Position numbers and translations under genes: made by a program. DNA of 64,000 nt from Armatimonadota bacterium (GTDB lineage: Bacteria > Armatimonadota > Fimbriimonadia > Fimbriimonadales > Fimbriimonadaceae), in NCBI GenBank assembly GCA_018268375.1, contig JAFDWS010000001.1, positions 462,627 through 526,626 of the forward strand, given 5' to 3'. This document shows, piece after piece, positions 41,248-50,140 of this stretch (its first letter is position 1; each line of letters opens with the position of its first letter). The notes under the pieces were generated by a model. It saw only the letters and a program-made list of their open reading frames with translations. It did no database searches and had not been told where the DNA came from.

Positions 41248-41460
41248 ATGCACACTCTGCTTAACGGCATCGCCTTCTTCGGCAGCGGCCAAGAATGGCT
41301 GATCGTCCTCCTCGTCATCCTCGTCTTGTTCGGTGGCTCGAAGATCCCCCAGCTCATGCGGGGTGTTGGTCGAGGCATCAGTGAGTTCCAGGAAGGCATC
41401 AGGGAAGGCAAGGACAAGATCAAGAAGAGCATTGACGAAGGCGAGCCCGAAGCCAGGTAA
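41248..41460 (+). CDS. tatA: twin-arginine translocase subunit TatA/E
   Basis: A 70-residue TatA/E protein, the pore-forming component of the Tat export system. It has one N-terminal TM helix ([20 protein letters not shown]) with the FG-x-KIP hinge and the amphipathic helix [18 protein letters not shown], then a Lys/Glu-rich tail. tatC is not adjacent. Confidence 0.92.
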   Translation: MHTLLNGIAFFGSGQEWLIVLLVILVLFGGSKIPQLMRGVGRGISEFQEGIREGKDKIKKSIDEGEPEAR

Positions 41461-41484
41461 CTTGCGCACTCCTCCCTGCGACCG

Positions 41485-42471
41485 ATGACCAGCAACGCCT
41501 CTCCCGAAGCGCTCGCTATCGTCGCTGAGTTGCAGGCGTTCATCGAAAAGGCTTCAACCGGAGCTCCGGGCCCGCCCGTCAAGCCGAGCCATCGCGTCCC
41601 CTTCCACTGGCCGCCACACCCCGTAAGCAAGGACTATCACGTCCTGCCCAGCGATTGGACCGGCCGGTCTGAGCTCAACGTTGACGGCGAGGTCTTCGAA
41701 GTCCACATCGCTCGGACAGCACAGGGCGTCTTCGGCCGTGTTGAACGCGTTTGGAACGAGGCCAGAGCGGGAACGGTCGAGGAAGTGCTCGAAAAGCTGA
41801 GGAGCGGGGCCGAGCCGTTCTTCCGGCGTCAGAGAGCCATTGCAGAGACCATCGGCGCCACCGAGCGCTTCCAGGGGGCGGTTCGGGACTTGGAACCTGT
41901 CCAACTCGTCAAGCTTCTTTATTGCCCTGACCGGGACGTCGCCCACGAGGCTCAACTTGCGATCGAGACGCAAGCTAGCTCGGCTCTGTTCTCCGCCGCA
42001 CTGATCGCCGTCCTCAGAGACGCTTCCCATCCCAACCGAAGAAGCGCCCAGTGGTGTGTCCTCGACATGTTCGAGGACTTGCCAAGCTTTTGCACCACAC
42101 CGGAAAGCCAGGCCGACGCCGTCAACGCGATCCGCGACCTTCTTTGGAGCGCTTCTGACGACTATGCGCGGACTATCTACAAAGCTGGCGTCGTTCTTGG
42201 TGGCCACGTCTGCAGCGACGAGTCGGCGAAGGCTCTCATCGAGTGCATTGGGGCGCCGAGCAAGTTCGGTCGGCGCAGCGCGATTCATGCCGTGTTCCAC
42301 CTTGCGGAGTGGATGCCCCACTACCGAGCACAGATCATCGCGGCCCTTACAGAGGCTCAGCAAGGCGATCCTGAGCCTGCCTTGCGGGAGTTTGCCGGTG
42401 CCATGGCCTCAGACATCGAGGCCGGCGCTTACGAGCATATGACCGAGCCTGCCTTCCCAGAAGAAGACTGA
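41485..42471 (+). CDS. HEAT-repeat-like protein of unknown function
   Basis: A 328-residue protein with no signal peptide or TM segment. The N-terminal 130 residues are mixed and end in a helical stretch; residues about 130-320 look like repeated helix pairs of HEAT type (LVKLLYCPDRDVAHEAQLAI, LIAVLRDASHPNRRSAQWCV, AIRDLLWSASDDYARTIYKA, RRSAIHAVFHLAEWMPHYRA). Such repeats usually bind other proteins. I do not recognise a family. It follows tatA by 24 bp on the same strand and may be co-expressed with it. Confidence 0.6.
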   Translation: MTSNASPEALAIVAELQAFIEKASTGAPGPPVKPSHRVPFHWPPHPVSKDYHVLPSDWTGRSELNVDGEVFEVHIARTAQGVFGRVERVWNEARAGTVEEVLEKLRSGAEPFFRRQRAIAETIGATERFQGAVRDLEPVQLVKLLYCPDRDVAHEAQLAIETQASSALFSAALIAVLRDASHPNRRSAQWCVLDMFEDLPSFCTTPESQADAVNAIRDLLWSASDDYARTIYKAGVVLGGHVCSDESAKALIECIGAPSKFGRRSAIHAVFHLAEWMPHYRAQIIAALTEAQQGDPEPALREFAGAMASDIEAGAYEHMTEPAFPEED

Positions 42472-42478
42472 TTCCCGA

Positions 42479-42484
42479 TAAACT
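42479..42484 (+). promoter_or_regulatory. -10 box TAAACT, leaderless start
   Basis: TANNNT hexamer ending 7 nt before the ATG at 42492. Confidence 0.45.
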
Positions 42485-42491
42485 CCGGCAC

Positions 42492-43733
42492 ATGTTCTGG
42501 CCGGTTCAACAGGTCGACACCGACGCCCTCAACAAAATCCTAGCTGACCCGGCGCTCCAAGGCGCGCAGATCGGCGTCTGCGTGACTTCCAGCGGCGGTG
42601 AGGTTCTGTTTGAGCGGAACAAGGACGTCCGGTTTGTTCCAGCCAGTAACCAGAAAGTCCTCACTTGCCTCACTGCCTTCGGGGTCTTTGGCACAAAGGA
42701 GAGGTTCTCGACTTCCTTTTGGAGGACAAAGAAACGACTTGAGGTTTCTGCCAGCGGCGACGCGACCCTCACCTTGGCTGACCTCCGTGGCGTGCGCAAG
42801 CGCTTGAACCTGGACGCGCACTTGCCTGTCTGCATCCACGGGCCCTATCGACAGAGCCTGGGGCCGGGGTGGGAGTGGGACGACCTCGCTTGGTACTACG
42901 CAGCAACGACCGCCCCCCTCACTTTCGACGATGGCGCATTTGAGGTCTGGGCTGAAGGCGGTCGCGTGGCCCCTCTTCCTGCTGAGCTAGGCGTCCGCGT
43001 TGTCCGACATCCCGGTAACGGCGCCGTCAAGGTCACTTTCGACCGTGAGCACGAAGTGCTGACCGTCACAGGAAGGCTTCCAAGCGGGCGAACTCGGCTC
43101 GAGCGGATCGCTCAAGCCAATCCCACGCTCGCCGCAGCCCATGCTCTCGGAGGCGACCCGGTCTGGAGCGACCACCCATTACCGAGCGGTCCACCCGATG
43201 TCGTGATCGTCGGCAAGGAGCTCGCGACCGTCGCAAAGGAGTGCCTGGAGGAAAGCGACAATGCCATCGCTGAGCGCCTCATGGCCCTGGCCGTGACCAA
43301 GAGCGGCACCTTGTCAAAGCCTCTCTACGACGTGGCTCCAGGTTTCGTCCACGACTGGCTGGTGGCCCATGCTGGCCTGGCTTCCGATTCCTTCCGGGCC
43401 GTCGACGGTAGCGGCCTGAGCCGCCACAACCAGGTTGCGCCGAGCGCCCTCTGCAAGGCTCTGAACTGGGCCCAATCGCAGCCGTTTGCGGACGTTTGGC
43501 GTGACTGCCTCCCCGCCGGTGGCGAAGGAACATTGAGATCGCGGCTCAAAGACAGCACATTTGTGGGGAAGACTGGCACGATGGATGCAGTTGTCTGTCT
43601 CAGCGGATATCTGACGACCAAGTCTGGCAACAGGCTGACTGTCAGCTTCCTCGTGAACAACAACCTGGCGCCCGCATCGGCCGTTCGAGAAGTCCAAGAC
43701 CGGTTTGTCCGTGCGCTAGAAAAGGGATCCTAG
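42492..43733 (+). CDS. dacB: D-alanyl-D-alanine carboxypeptidase, PBP4/S13 type
   Basis: A 413-residue S13-family penicillin-binding protein that cleaves peptidoglycan stem peptides and crosslinks. The three active-site motifs are present: PASNQK (Ser52-x-x-Lys55), ESDN (about residue 252-255) and VGKTGTM (about 358). The inserted domain between the first two motifs is typical of PBP4. What is odd is the N terminus: MFWPVQQVDTDALNKIL goes straight into the catalytic domain without a signal peptide, and no in-frame start lies upstream. Either export uses another route or the gene lost its leader. The next gene starts directly after the stop. Confidence 0.9.
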   Translation: MFWPVQQVDTDALNKILADPALQGAQIGVCVTSSGGEVLFERNKDVRFVPASNQKVLTCLTAFGVFGTKERFSTSFWRTKKRLEVSASGDATLTLADLRGVRKRLNLDAHLPVCIHGPYRQSLGPGWEWDDLAWYYAATTAPLTFDDGAFEVWAEGGRVAPLPAELGVRVVRHPGNGAVKVTFDREHEVLTVTGRLPSGRTRLERIAQANPTLAAAHALGGDPVWSDHPLPSGPPDVVIVGKELATVAKECLEESDNAIAERLMALAVTKSGTLSKPLYDVAPGFVHDWLVAHAGLASDSFRAVDGSGLSRHNQVAPSALCKALNWAQSQPFADVWRDCLPAGGEGTLRSRLKDSTFVGKTGTMDAVVCLSGYLTTKSGNRLTVSFLVNNNLAPASAVREVQDRFVRALEKGS

Positions 43734-44069
43734 ATGGACTCAGTCGCCAGAATTTCGGAGTTGACCAAAGCGGTGTTCCCCTCGCGGGCTATCGCGCTCC
43801 TCGTCGCGATCGGCTTCCTCGACCTTGTCATGACCGCAGTGCTCCACGCCAACGGCTTGATTGTCGAGATGAACCCTCTGATGCGCGTCCTCATTGAGCG
43901 CAGCGAGGTCCTCTTCGCGGTGGTCAAGAGCGCCACCATTGTCTTCGCCTGGATCGCCCTCGCGCTCTATGCCCAAACCAATTATCAGTTCGTCCGAAAG
44001 GCCGCTCTCACCGGATCGATTGTCTACGTCACGATCTGGGTGACATGGTTCCTGGTCGGAAGACCGTAG
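43734..44069 (+). CDS. DUF5658-like membrane protein
   Basis: A 111-residue membrane protein with three hydrophobic helices. FLDLVMTAVLHANGLIVEMN followed by PLMRVLIE fits the DUF5658 pattern (Asp in TM1, then Glu-x-NP). Further helices are LFAVVKSATIVFAWIALALY and SIVYVTIWVTWFLVG. Function unknown. It starts immediately after the PBP4 stop (TAGATG) and converges on dgt with a 1-bp gap. Confidence 0.75.
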   Translation: MDSVARISELTKAVFPSRAIALLVAIGFLDLVMTAVLHANGLIVEMNPLMRVLIERSEVLFAVVKSATIVFAWIALALYAQTNYQFVRKAALTGSIVYVTIWVTWFLVGRP

Positions 44070-44070
44070 G

Positions 44071-45093
44071 TTAGACGACAGTCTCTAGAGCTTCTTTGAA
44101 GCCCCGCGGCACCACGAGCCTCTCAAAGTCCGCGATCGCAAACCGATCAGTCATCCCGCTCACATAGTCCACCGCGCCTTGGATGCCCTCAAAGCCCTCC
44201 GGAAGCGCGCCAGGCTGGACGTAGTGGTGGAACAGTTCCTTCACGACCCTTTGTGCCTTGAGCGTTTCCGGGAACAGCACCGGATAGCGGGTGTAAACGT
44301 TGTCGTACAGCCATTCCTTCAGTTCGTTCATGGACTCCATGACCAGTTCCGACATGCCAATCGAAGGCTGGTCGAGACTGCTCTCCACCACGTCCTCGAC
44401 CATGGTGGTGATCCTCTTGCCATGGCTGCGGCCTAGGTGGGCGAACCGGTCCGGCACTTCGCTTACGATCCCGCTTCGCAAGGCATCGTCCAGGTCGTGG
44501 TTCAGATAGGCGATGCGGTCAGAAATGCGGACGACGGCGGCTTCAAGTGTGCTCGTGGGCTCTCCGTCGAAGCTGGTGAGGTCGGCCCGGCCCTTGCTAT
44601 GGCCGCCGATTCCTGCCCTTGTCTCCTCCGTCAGATTGAGCGGGGTGAGCACGTCCAACACACGTAGGCTCTGCTCCCAATGTCGGAACCGGAGGTCTCC
44701 GAAGACCTTCAGGGCCGAGTCTAGCGCCTCCTCGCCTGCATGCCCGAAGGGCGTGTGGCCGACGTCGTGGCCCAGCGCGATAGCCTCAGTGAGGTCTTCA
44801 TTGAGCCTCAGGGCCCTTGCCACGGTCCTCGCGATTTGCGCCACTTCCAGTGTGTGAGTGAGGCGGGTGCGGAAGTGGTCGCCAACCGGTGAGATGAAGA
44901 CTTGAGTCTTGTGCTTGAGCCTGCGAAACGGCTTGCTATGAAGGATGCGGTCGCGGTCCCGCATGTAGCAGGTCCGTAACCCGTCTGGCTCCTCGGGTTC
45001 CCGCCTGCCACCACTGTCAACGCTTTTCTGTGCGAACGGAGAGAGGAACTGGCGTTCGCGCTCCTCAATTTCCTCCCGCACCCTAAGCGTCAT
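44071..45093 (-). CDS. dgt: dGTP triphosphohydrolase-like protein
   Basis: A 340-residue HD-domain dGTPase family protein, which hydrolyses dNTPs to nucleosides and triphosphate. Motifs are RDRDRILHSKPFRRLKHKTQ, FRTRLTHTLEVAQIAR (first His), AIALGHDVGHTPFGHAGEEA (HD pair), RISDRIAYLNHDLDDA (final Asp) and the C-terminal VSGMTDRFAI. ATG 45093 is preferred to a GTG 21 bp upstream. This shorter form is the type seen widely in Gram-positive and related bacteria (deoxyguanosinetriphosphate triphosphohydrolase-like). Confidence 0.93.
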   Translation of the reverse strand: MTLRVREEIEERERQFLSPFAQKSVDSGGRREPEEPDGLRTCYMRDRDRILHSKPFRRLKHKTQVFISPVGDHFRTRLTHTLEVAQIARTVARALRLNEDLTEAIALGHDVGHTPFGHAGEEALDSALKVFGDLRFRHWEQSLRVLDVLTPLNLTEETRAGIGGHSKGRADLTSFDGEPTSTLEAAVVRISDRIAYLNHDLDDALRSGIVSEVPDRFAHLGRSHGKRITTMVEDVVESSLDQPSIGMSELVMESMNELKEWLYDNVYTRYPVLFPETLKAQRVVKELFHHYVQPGALPEGFEGIQGAVDYVSGMTDRFAIADFERLVVPRGFKEALETVV

Positions 45094-45194
45094 CAGTGGT
45101 AAGGACGAGCCCACCGCCGTGCAGGATTCTTCACCGACCGACTCAGGGACCGCTCAATAACGGTCTCAGAGTTGCCATAATTTGAATTCACCGC

Positions 45195-45286
45195 GGAGTG
45201 GTGTCCGAGTGGTCGAAGGAGCGCGACTGGAAATCGCGTATAGGGCACAAACTCTATCGTGGGTTCGAATCCCACCCACTCCGCCA
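45195..45286 (+). tRNA. tRNA-Ser (anticodon GGA), CCA encoded
   Basis: The acceptor arm GGAGTGG (45195-45201) pairs with CCACTCC (45276-45282), followed by discriminator G and encoded CCA. The anticodon stem CGCGA/TCGCG encloses CTGGAAA, so the anticodon is GGA. A long variable arm (TATAGGGCACAAACTCTAT region) and a GTGGGTTCGAATCCCAC T-arm confirm a class II serine tRNA. Confidence 0.97.
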
Positions 45287-45304
45287 GGTCGAGCCAGATT
45301 GGGC

Positions 45305-45727
45305 ATGGAAACGAGGAAGTTGTCCCCGACAGCAGCCGAGCAAGCCCGATTGAGTTCCGTTCTTGCTGCGGTCAGAGCCGCCGTCTCCCAAGAACAGACC
45401 ATTCGGCTCCCTGCATACGACCCGAGCACGGCCGTACCCGGCTCGAACGCACTATCGACGGTCGGAATCGAACCCAATCCGTTCGGCGACACTGTCGCCA
45501 CTTATCGCTATCAATTTGAAGGCGAGGACGACCTCTTGCACCTTTTCATCGTCGGGACTGACCAAGCAACACTGACGGTCGAAGAAGCCCAAGCGGTGGC
45601 CGGCTGGATTTTGGACGGGGTGGCGCCGGGTCTCCTCTGGTTCAAGCCTGGGACCACGTCGCACCACTTCTATCTCGGACACGATGTGCTGATCGAGGCC
45701 CTCGAAAGAAAGGTGGACGCCGGATAA
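45305..45727 (+). CDS. protein of unknown function
   Basis: A 140-residue soluble protein I do not recognise. It begins METRKLSPTAAEQARLSSVL, has a mixed alpha/beta middle (TVATYRYQFEGEDDLLHLFI, LTVEEAQAVAGWILDG) and ends in ALERKVDAG. An upstream in-frame extension runs through the tRNA gene and is rejected; the ATG lies 19 bp after the tRNA end. The last codons overlap the terminator of the dcw cluster on the other strand. Confidence 0.6.
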   Translation: METRKLSPTAAEQARLSSVLAAVRAAVSQEQTIRLPAYDPSTAVPGSNALSTVGIEPNPFGDTVATYRYQFEGEDDLLHLFIVGTDQATLTVEEAQAVAGWILDGVAPGLLWFKPGTTSHHFYLGHDVLIEALERKVDAG

Positions 45728-45739
45728 CCGGCGCCCACC
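45704..45739 (-). terminator. terminator of the dcw cluster after ftsZ
   Basis: On the minus strand GGTGGGCGCCGG pairs with CCGGCGTCCACC (one mismatch) around TTAT and is followed by TTTCTTTC. It lies 30 bp after the ftsZ stop, inside the end of the convergent gene. Confidence 0.75.
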
Positions 45740-45768
45740 TGATTGTTGAGTCCCTTCCCTAGTTGGGG

Positions 45769-46983
45769 TCAGGCGTCCTGCTTTCGTGCCCGGTGCTCCC
45801 GAAGGAACGCGGGGATATCGATTTCGCTCTCGTCGTAGAGATCCTCGGTCGGGGTTGCTGCCTCGCGGAGCCCGGCTTGGGCCCTCTCCCAGATCTCGCG
45901 GGGCGATATGCGCTTGTCGCTGAAGACGGGGCGCTCGGTGACCGCTTTGACCGGCTCGGGCTGCTCGTCTGTTTCCTCGTGGGTCTCGCTGGCGGCCTCG
46001 ACGACCACCGCGCGATCGGGAATGCTCTGCATGGGCCGATAGCCGCTGTTGGCGAACCCGGTCGCAAGAACTGTGATGCGGATCTCGCCCTCGAGCATCG
46101 GATCCGTGACGGTCCCGAAGAAGATGTTCGCTTCGTCCTCGTCGCACAGCGAATGGATGTAGGCCATCGCCTCCGTGACTTCGCTCAGCGTGAGGTCCTC
46201 GCCCGAAGTGATGTTGACGAGCAAGCCTTGAGCGCCGTTGATAGTCTGCTCCAGCAACTTGGAAGAAGTCGCCATCTGGGCAGCCTGCAGGGCCCGCTGA
46301 TCACCGATGCCGTAGCCAATGCCCATCAGGGCGGGTCCAGCGTTGGACATCACGGCCTTGACGTCGGCAAAGTCGACGTTGATTTGGCCCGGGACGGTGA
46401 TGATGTCAGAGATGCCCTGGACTCCCTGGCGAAGAACATCGTCGGCAATGCGGAAAGAGTCGAGGAGAGTCGTCCGACGCTCGGCAACGTCCATCAGGCG
46501 GTCGTTGGGGATGGTGATTAAAGTGTCCACACGGCCCGTGAGCGACGTGACGCCCTGATCGGCCAAGCCGACACGCTTCGGGCCTTCAAAGATGAAGGGC
46601 TTGGTGACGATGGCGATCGTCAGTGCTCCGAGCTCTCGGGCCAGATCGGCCACGACGGGAGCTGCGCCCGTGCCGGTGCCACCACCCATGCCGGCGGTGA
46701 TAAAGACCATGTCGGCGCCCTCAAGCACCTTGCGAATATCGTTCTTGCTCTCTTCGGCGCTGGATTTGCCGACCTCGGGGTCGCCTCCGGCTCCGAGTCC
46801 CCTCGTCAGGTTCATTCCCAACTGGATCTTCTTGGTCGCCAACGACTTGTCCAGGACTTGGATGTCCGAGTTCATCGCGATGAACTCGACGCCCTGGATT
46901 CCTGCCTCGACCATGCGGTTGACCGCGTTGGATCCGCCACCGCCGACGCCGATGACTTTGATGACTGCTCCGCTCGTACTCAT
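45769..46983 (-). CDS. ftsZ: cell division protein FtsZ
   Basis: FtsZ, 404 residues, the tubulin-like GTPase that forms the division ring. Conserved parts are [30 protein letters not shown], the tubulin signature [16 protein letters not shown] at about residue 95-110, the T7 loop region with [14 protein letters not shown], and a C-terminal variable linker ending DIPAFLREH, the FtsA/ZipA-binding peptide. ATG 46983 follows a TAGGAG ribosome site and is preferred over a start 66 bp upstream inside ftsA. It is the last gene of the dcw cluster. Confidence 0.98.
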   Translation of the reverse strand: MSTSGAVIKVIGVGGGGSNAVNRMVEAGIQGVEFIAMNSDIQVLDKSLATKKIQLGMNLTRGLGAGGDPEVGKSSAEESKNDIRKVLEGADMVFITAGMGGGTGTGAAPVVADLARELGALTIAIVTKPFIFEGPKRVGLADQGVTSLTGRVDTLITIPNDRLMDVAERRTTLLDSFRIADDVLRQGVQGISDIITVPGQINVDFADVKAVMSNAGPALMGIGYGIGDQRALQAAQMATSSKLLEQTINGAQGLLVNITSGEDLTLSEVTEAMAYIHSLCDEDEANIFFGTVTDPMLEGEIRITVLATGFANSGYRPMQSIPDRAVVVEAASETHEETDEQPEPVKAVTERPVFSDKRISPREIWERAQAGLREAATPTEDLYDESEIDIPAFLREHRARKQDA

Positions 46984-46997
46984 TTTTAGGGTTGCTC

Positions 46998-48230
46998 CTA
47001 CCCCTTCTTGTTGAAGGGGTTTCTCAGCGTTCTGATCTTCTCTTTCCAATTGGTAAAGCCCGACACGGGTGCAAACTCGTGCTCATCGCTTTCCAAGCAA
47101 TACCGTGCAAGCCCGACGGACGTGCTCATGGTGGGCACCTCGACCGACTTGGCGTGCGGCCCCGCGACCTTGGGCGAAACTACGGCGGCTTTGCTGACCC
47201 CGAGCACTTCGCAAAAGAGCGCGTCGATGGCTTGCATCTGGCTCCCTCCGCCGGTCAATAACAGTCCCGCCGGAAGCTGGCCGTTCAAGCCGCTCATATC
47301 GATTTGCCTCCGCACGAGCGTCCCTATCTCGCGCATCCGGCTCTCGATAATTTCGCAGAGTACCCTACGCTGCATTGGGCGGGGCTCCGCTTGGTCGGTC
47401 TGTTTGACTTCGACCCGTTCGTTTTCCGAAACAACTCGGCTCAAACAAGCTCCAAACTGTGTCTTCAACCGCTCGGCCTCATCTGGTGATGTTTTCAGGA
47501 GGGTCGATAGGTCGCTCGTCACATGATTGCTACTCACCGGAACACTTCCCGAGTAGGCGATGGCGCCGTTCGCAAAAACAGCGACGTCAGTCGTGCCGCC
47601 CCCGATATCGACCACCACACACCCGTCTTCGAGCTGGCCCATTGTCGCAACTCCAAGCCCCGTGGCCAGCGGCTGCGGCACCATTTCGCGGACTCTTCGG
47701 CCCGCCAGCGTCACCGCCCGCTCGACCGAACTGACCTTCGCGCTCTGGCCGGTCACAACATGGGTGACAACCTCCAAGCGCCCACCACTCATTCCGATCG
47801 GCTTGCTCACTCCACGCTGCCCATCGATCCTGAATTCACGGGGGATCGCCATGATCTGCTCGCGGTCGGCGGGCATCACGATCTGGCGACTGTGATTGAT
47901 GACCGAGAGCACGTCGTCCTGCCGGATTTGCCGCGAGCTCGGATAGATCGGGACGAAGCCTTGCGCGTTCACGCTCTGAAGGTGCGCGCCAGCGATGGAT
48001 ACGACAAGATCGTCGACAGCTTCACCCAGTGACCGCTCGACCCGCGAAACCGCCTCGTCGATCGCGGTCGCCGTCGCGTCGACGTCGTGGACGACGCCCT
48101 GCTTGACCCCTCTGCAACCCACTTGTGAGAATGCTTCGACGCGGACGTCTCCTTTCTCCGTCAAGCTGGCGGCCAGGCAGACGACCTTGGTCGAACCGAG
48201 GTCCAAAACGAAAACGGGGCTGATGCTCAT
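46998..48230 (-). CDS. ftsA: cell division protein FtsA
   Basis: FtsA, 410 residues, the actin-like membrane tether of FtsZ. Actin-fold motifs are [15 protein letters not shown] (phosphate 1), [34 protein letters not shown] (phosphate 2) and [15 protein letters not shown] (adenosine). The C-terminal amphipathic helix ([19 protein letters not shown]) is the membrane-targeting sequence. It overlaps the Sbp-type gene by 4 bp. Confidence 0.97.
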   Translation of the reverse strand: MSISPVFVLDLGSTKVVCLAASLTEKGDVRVEAFSQVGCRGVKQGVVHDVDATATAIDEAVSRVERSLGEAVDDLVVSIAGAHLQSVNAQGFVPIYPSSRQIRQDDVLSVINHSRQIVMPADREQIMAIPREFRIDGQRGVSKPIGMSGGRLEVVTHVVTGQSAKVSSVERAVTLAGRRVREMVPQPLATGLGVATMGQLEDGCVVVDIGGGTTDVAVFANGAIAYSGSVPVSSNHVTSDLSTLLKTSPDEAERLKTQFGACLSRVVSENERVEVKQTDQAEPRPMQRRVLCEIIESRMREIGTLVRRQIDMSGLNGQLPAGLLLTGGGSQMQAIDALFCEVLGVSKAAVVSPKVAGPHAKSVEVPTMSTSVGLARYCLESDEHEFAPVSGFTNWKEKIRTLRNPFNKKG

Positions 48231-48649
48231 GTCGCAACCGTCTGCGCCTTCGACTCACTCTCGCCCTGTTGGGCTTTTGCCTCTGAGTCCAAGCGCTTCC
48301 TCTCTCGAACGTCATGCCATTTTGTCAGCAACTGACGTCGAATGATGCTCAAATTCGTGAATATCCGAGTTCCCAGTACCAGAATCGCCACAAAATAGAC
48401 GTTCGCGCCGATCTTGTCGCCGAACCAAGCGAGGAACGAGGCGATGGCGACGTTGGCGATAAAGCCGGTTACAAAGACATCTCCTCGGAACTTTCCTTCC
48501 AATGCACTGCGGATCCCGCCAAGCACAGTGTCGATCCCGGCGACCACGGCCACCGCCATGTAGATCTGCCAAATTCCGCCGAGTTGGAGCTTCAGCATAA
48601 AGCCGAGTAGCAAGCCGACGAGCAGCGCAAGGATAGGGATCAGGATCAC
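48227..48649 (-). CDS. sbp: small basic protein, Sbp/DUF1290 family
   Basis: A 140-residue DUF1290 (Sbp) membrane protein with about three TM helices (ILIPILALLVGLLLGFML, IYMAVAVVAGIDTVLGGI, GANVYFVAILVLGTRIF). The family block DTVLGGIRSALEGKFRGDVF is unmistakable. A basic/Glu-rich tail follows. In Bacillus it sits between the DUF881 gene and ftsA, exactly as here. Overlaps of 4 bp on both sides show coupling. The biochemical function is unknown. Confidence 0.93.
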   Translation of the reverse strand: MILIPILALLVGLLLGFMLKLQLGGIWQIYMAVAVVAGIDTVLGGIRSALEGKFRGDVFVTGFIANVAIASFLAWFGDKIGANVYFVAILVLGTRIFTNLSIIRRQLLTKWHDVRERKRLDSEAKAQQGESESKAQTVAT

Positions 48650-49428
48650 GGGCGGTCGACCGGCACCTTGGCCACTTTGAAGGTCGTGCTTCCCGAGAAT
48701 GCTGGGAGGCGCATGTCCGTCACGAGTTGGACGTCCACCATCTTTGGATCGGTCTGGCGGATTTCGTCAAGAATTCCGCCAGGAAGATTGATTGCACCGA
48801 AGAGGGTGGCCGAGTCACCCATCGCCTTGATAAGGACGGGGGACGCAATCTTTGTCTCATCAACAAGGATCGTCGTCCCGACGCAGCGGAAATTGGTGTT
48901 GGGGCCGACCCGCCGATTGTTGACCGCGATCGCTTCAGCTCCTGCGTTCTTGAGCTCGTTCACGACGCGAAGGACATCGGTGTCGTGAATGATCTGACCC
49001 ATCGATGCGATCTCGTCGGGCCCGCCCGTTTTGACGTCCCGCAAGGTGATGGCGATGCCGGGGCCCTGTACGGGGGTGAGGGCGGAAAAGAGCTTCATCT
49101 CCTGGAGGCTCTTGTTCAGCGAATCGCTCGCGTTACTGTTCTGCGCGACAGCGTTCTGGAGCTTCGTGTTCTCCTCGCGAAGTTTGGTCACTTCACTTCG
49201 AAGGGACTCGTTCTCCTCTGCGAGGTTCAATGTTCCCAGGGACAGCCGCTCGCGTTGGTCGGGAGAAAGGCGCTGGATCCGTCCAGAACGGTCGGCATTG
49301 TCGAGCCAAGCCACCGAAGTCATGAACCCCAATGCCATGAGCATGACGCTGATGGGGAGGATCCACTTGTTCTCTGACCGTCTGACGCTGAAGGGATTGA
49401 CCACGTTCGACCCGAAGTCAGCGCTCAC
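48646..49428 (-). CDS. DUF881 family division-cluster protein (YlxW/YlxX type)
   Basis: A 260-residue bitopic protein: TM at about residues 20-40 (WILPISVMLMALGFMTSVAW), a coiled coil at about 70-112 (NLAEENESLRSEVTKLREEN), then the DUF881 domain with VQGPGIAITLRD, IIHDTDVLRVVNELKNAGAE, AIAVNNRRVGPNTNFRCVGT and VLIKAMGDSATLFGAINLPG. It is part of the ftsQ-DUF881-sbp-ftsA order and overlaps ftsQ by 11 bp. Function unknown; the topology suggests an envelope division factor. Confidence 0.92.
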   Translation of the reverse strand: MSADFGSNVVNPFSVRRSENKWILPISVMLMALGFMTSVAWLDNADRSGRIQRLSPDQRERLSLGTLNLAEENESLRSEVTKLREENTKLQNAVAQNSNASDSLNKSLQEMKLFSALTPVQGPGIAITLRDVKTGGPDEIASMGQIIHDTDVLRVVNELKNAGAEAIAVNNRRVGPNTNFRCVGTTILVDETKIASPVLIKAMGDSATLFGAINLPGGILDEIRQTDPKMVDVQLVTDMRLPAFSGSTTFKVAKVPVDRP

Positions 49429-50140
49429 CCATAGGAGCTTCCGGGTACGCCAGATTGATCCGTCGCATCTTAAGCAACTCAGGTTTGGCCTCTACCAAAC
49501 TTCTCAGCTTCTCGATTTTGCGCGGCAAGCCCTCTGACGAGCCAAAGTCCACGGTCGCGCCGCCTTCAGCTTGTAAGGATATATCCCCGCGCTCACTTAC
49601 CGCAACGATCCACGGGACATTAGGGATTTGAGCGGCGATCTGTTCACACACATATGCCGCCTTTCCTGACTCCCACGAGCCCAACACAGACAAGCCGAGC
49701 GCGTACCCCTTCTTCGGCGGCATGAGCTGTGGCAATGCCTCGAACACCCGCCCAGATCGAAACGCGGTGCCGTCCTTGTCAACGTAGACTTTGGAGTTCA
49801 ACAGTCGAGCGACGGGCTGCCGCAGTCGCACTTTGACCACGGCTCGCCCAAACGGGTTGGGCAAGAACTCGCTCGAGAGGACTTCGGGATTAGCTTCGAG
49901 GCTAGACCGCAGTTGCGTGCCATTGACCCTCAAAAGGGGCTTGTCGCGCAGGGCTTGCACAGCCTCCTCAATGCGAGCCTCGTCCCCTGTCGGTGCGCCG
50001 ACCACGCGAACCTTCTGGACGGCGGTCAGGGGGCTGACAGCAAGGCCGACCACGACGTTGAGGGCAAAGAGCGCCCAAAGCGCTGCAGCCGGATCGATCG
50101 AGACCTTAGACCGTTTCCTGCCGCGTCCTCGTGAGCGCAT
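49418..50140 (-). CDS. ftsQ: cell division protein FtsQ/DivIB
   Basis: A 240-residue FtsQ/DivIB. A basic cytoplasmic tail (MRSRGRGRKRSKVSID) precedes the TM helix (AALWALFALNVVVGLAVSPL), the POTRA domain (VQKVRVVGAPTGDEARIEEA, LLRVNGTQLRSSLEANPEV) and the beta domain (GRAVVKVRLRQPVARLLN, VYVDKDGTAFRSG). It is the core of the FtsQLB complex with FtsL. It overlaps the end of murC-ddl by 35 bp. Confidence 0.9.
   Translation of the reverse strand: MRSRGRGRKRSKVSIDPAAALWALFALNVVVGLAVSPLTAVQKVRVVGAPTGDEARIEEAVQALRDKPLLRVNGTQLRSSLEANPEVLSSEFLPNPFGRAVVKVRLRQPVARLLNSKVYVDKDGTAFRSGRVFEALPQLMPPKKGYALGLSVLGSWESGKAAYVCEQIAAQIPNVPWIVAVSERGDISLQAEGGATVDFGSSEGLPRKIEKLRSLVEAKPELLKMRRINLAYPEAPMGER

Noticed and set aside
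45182..45304. Upstream extension of the 140-residue gene
   Set aside because: The open frame passes straight through the tRNA-Ser gene; the ATG at 45305 is the sensible start.
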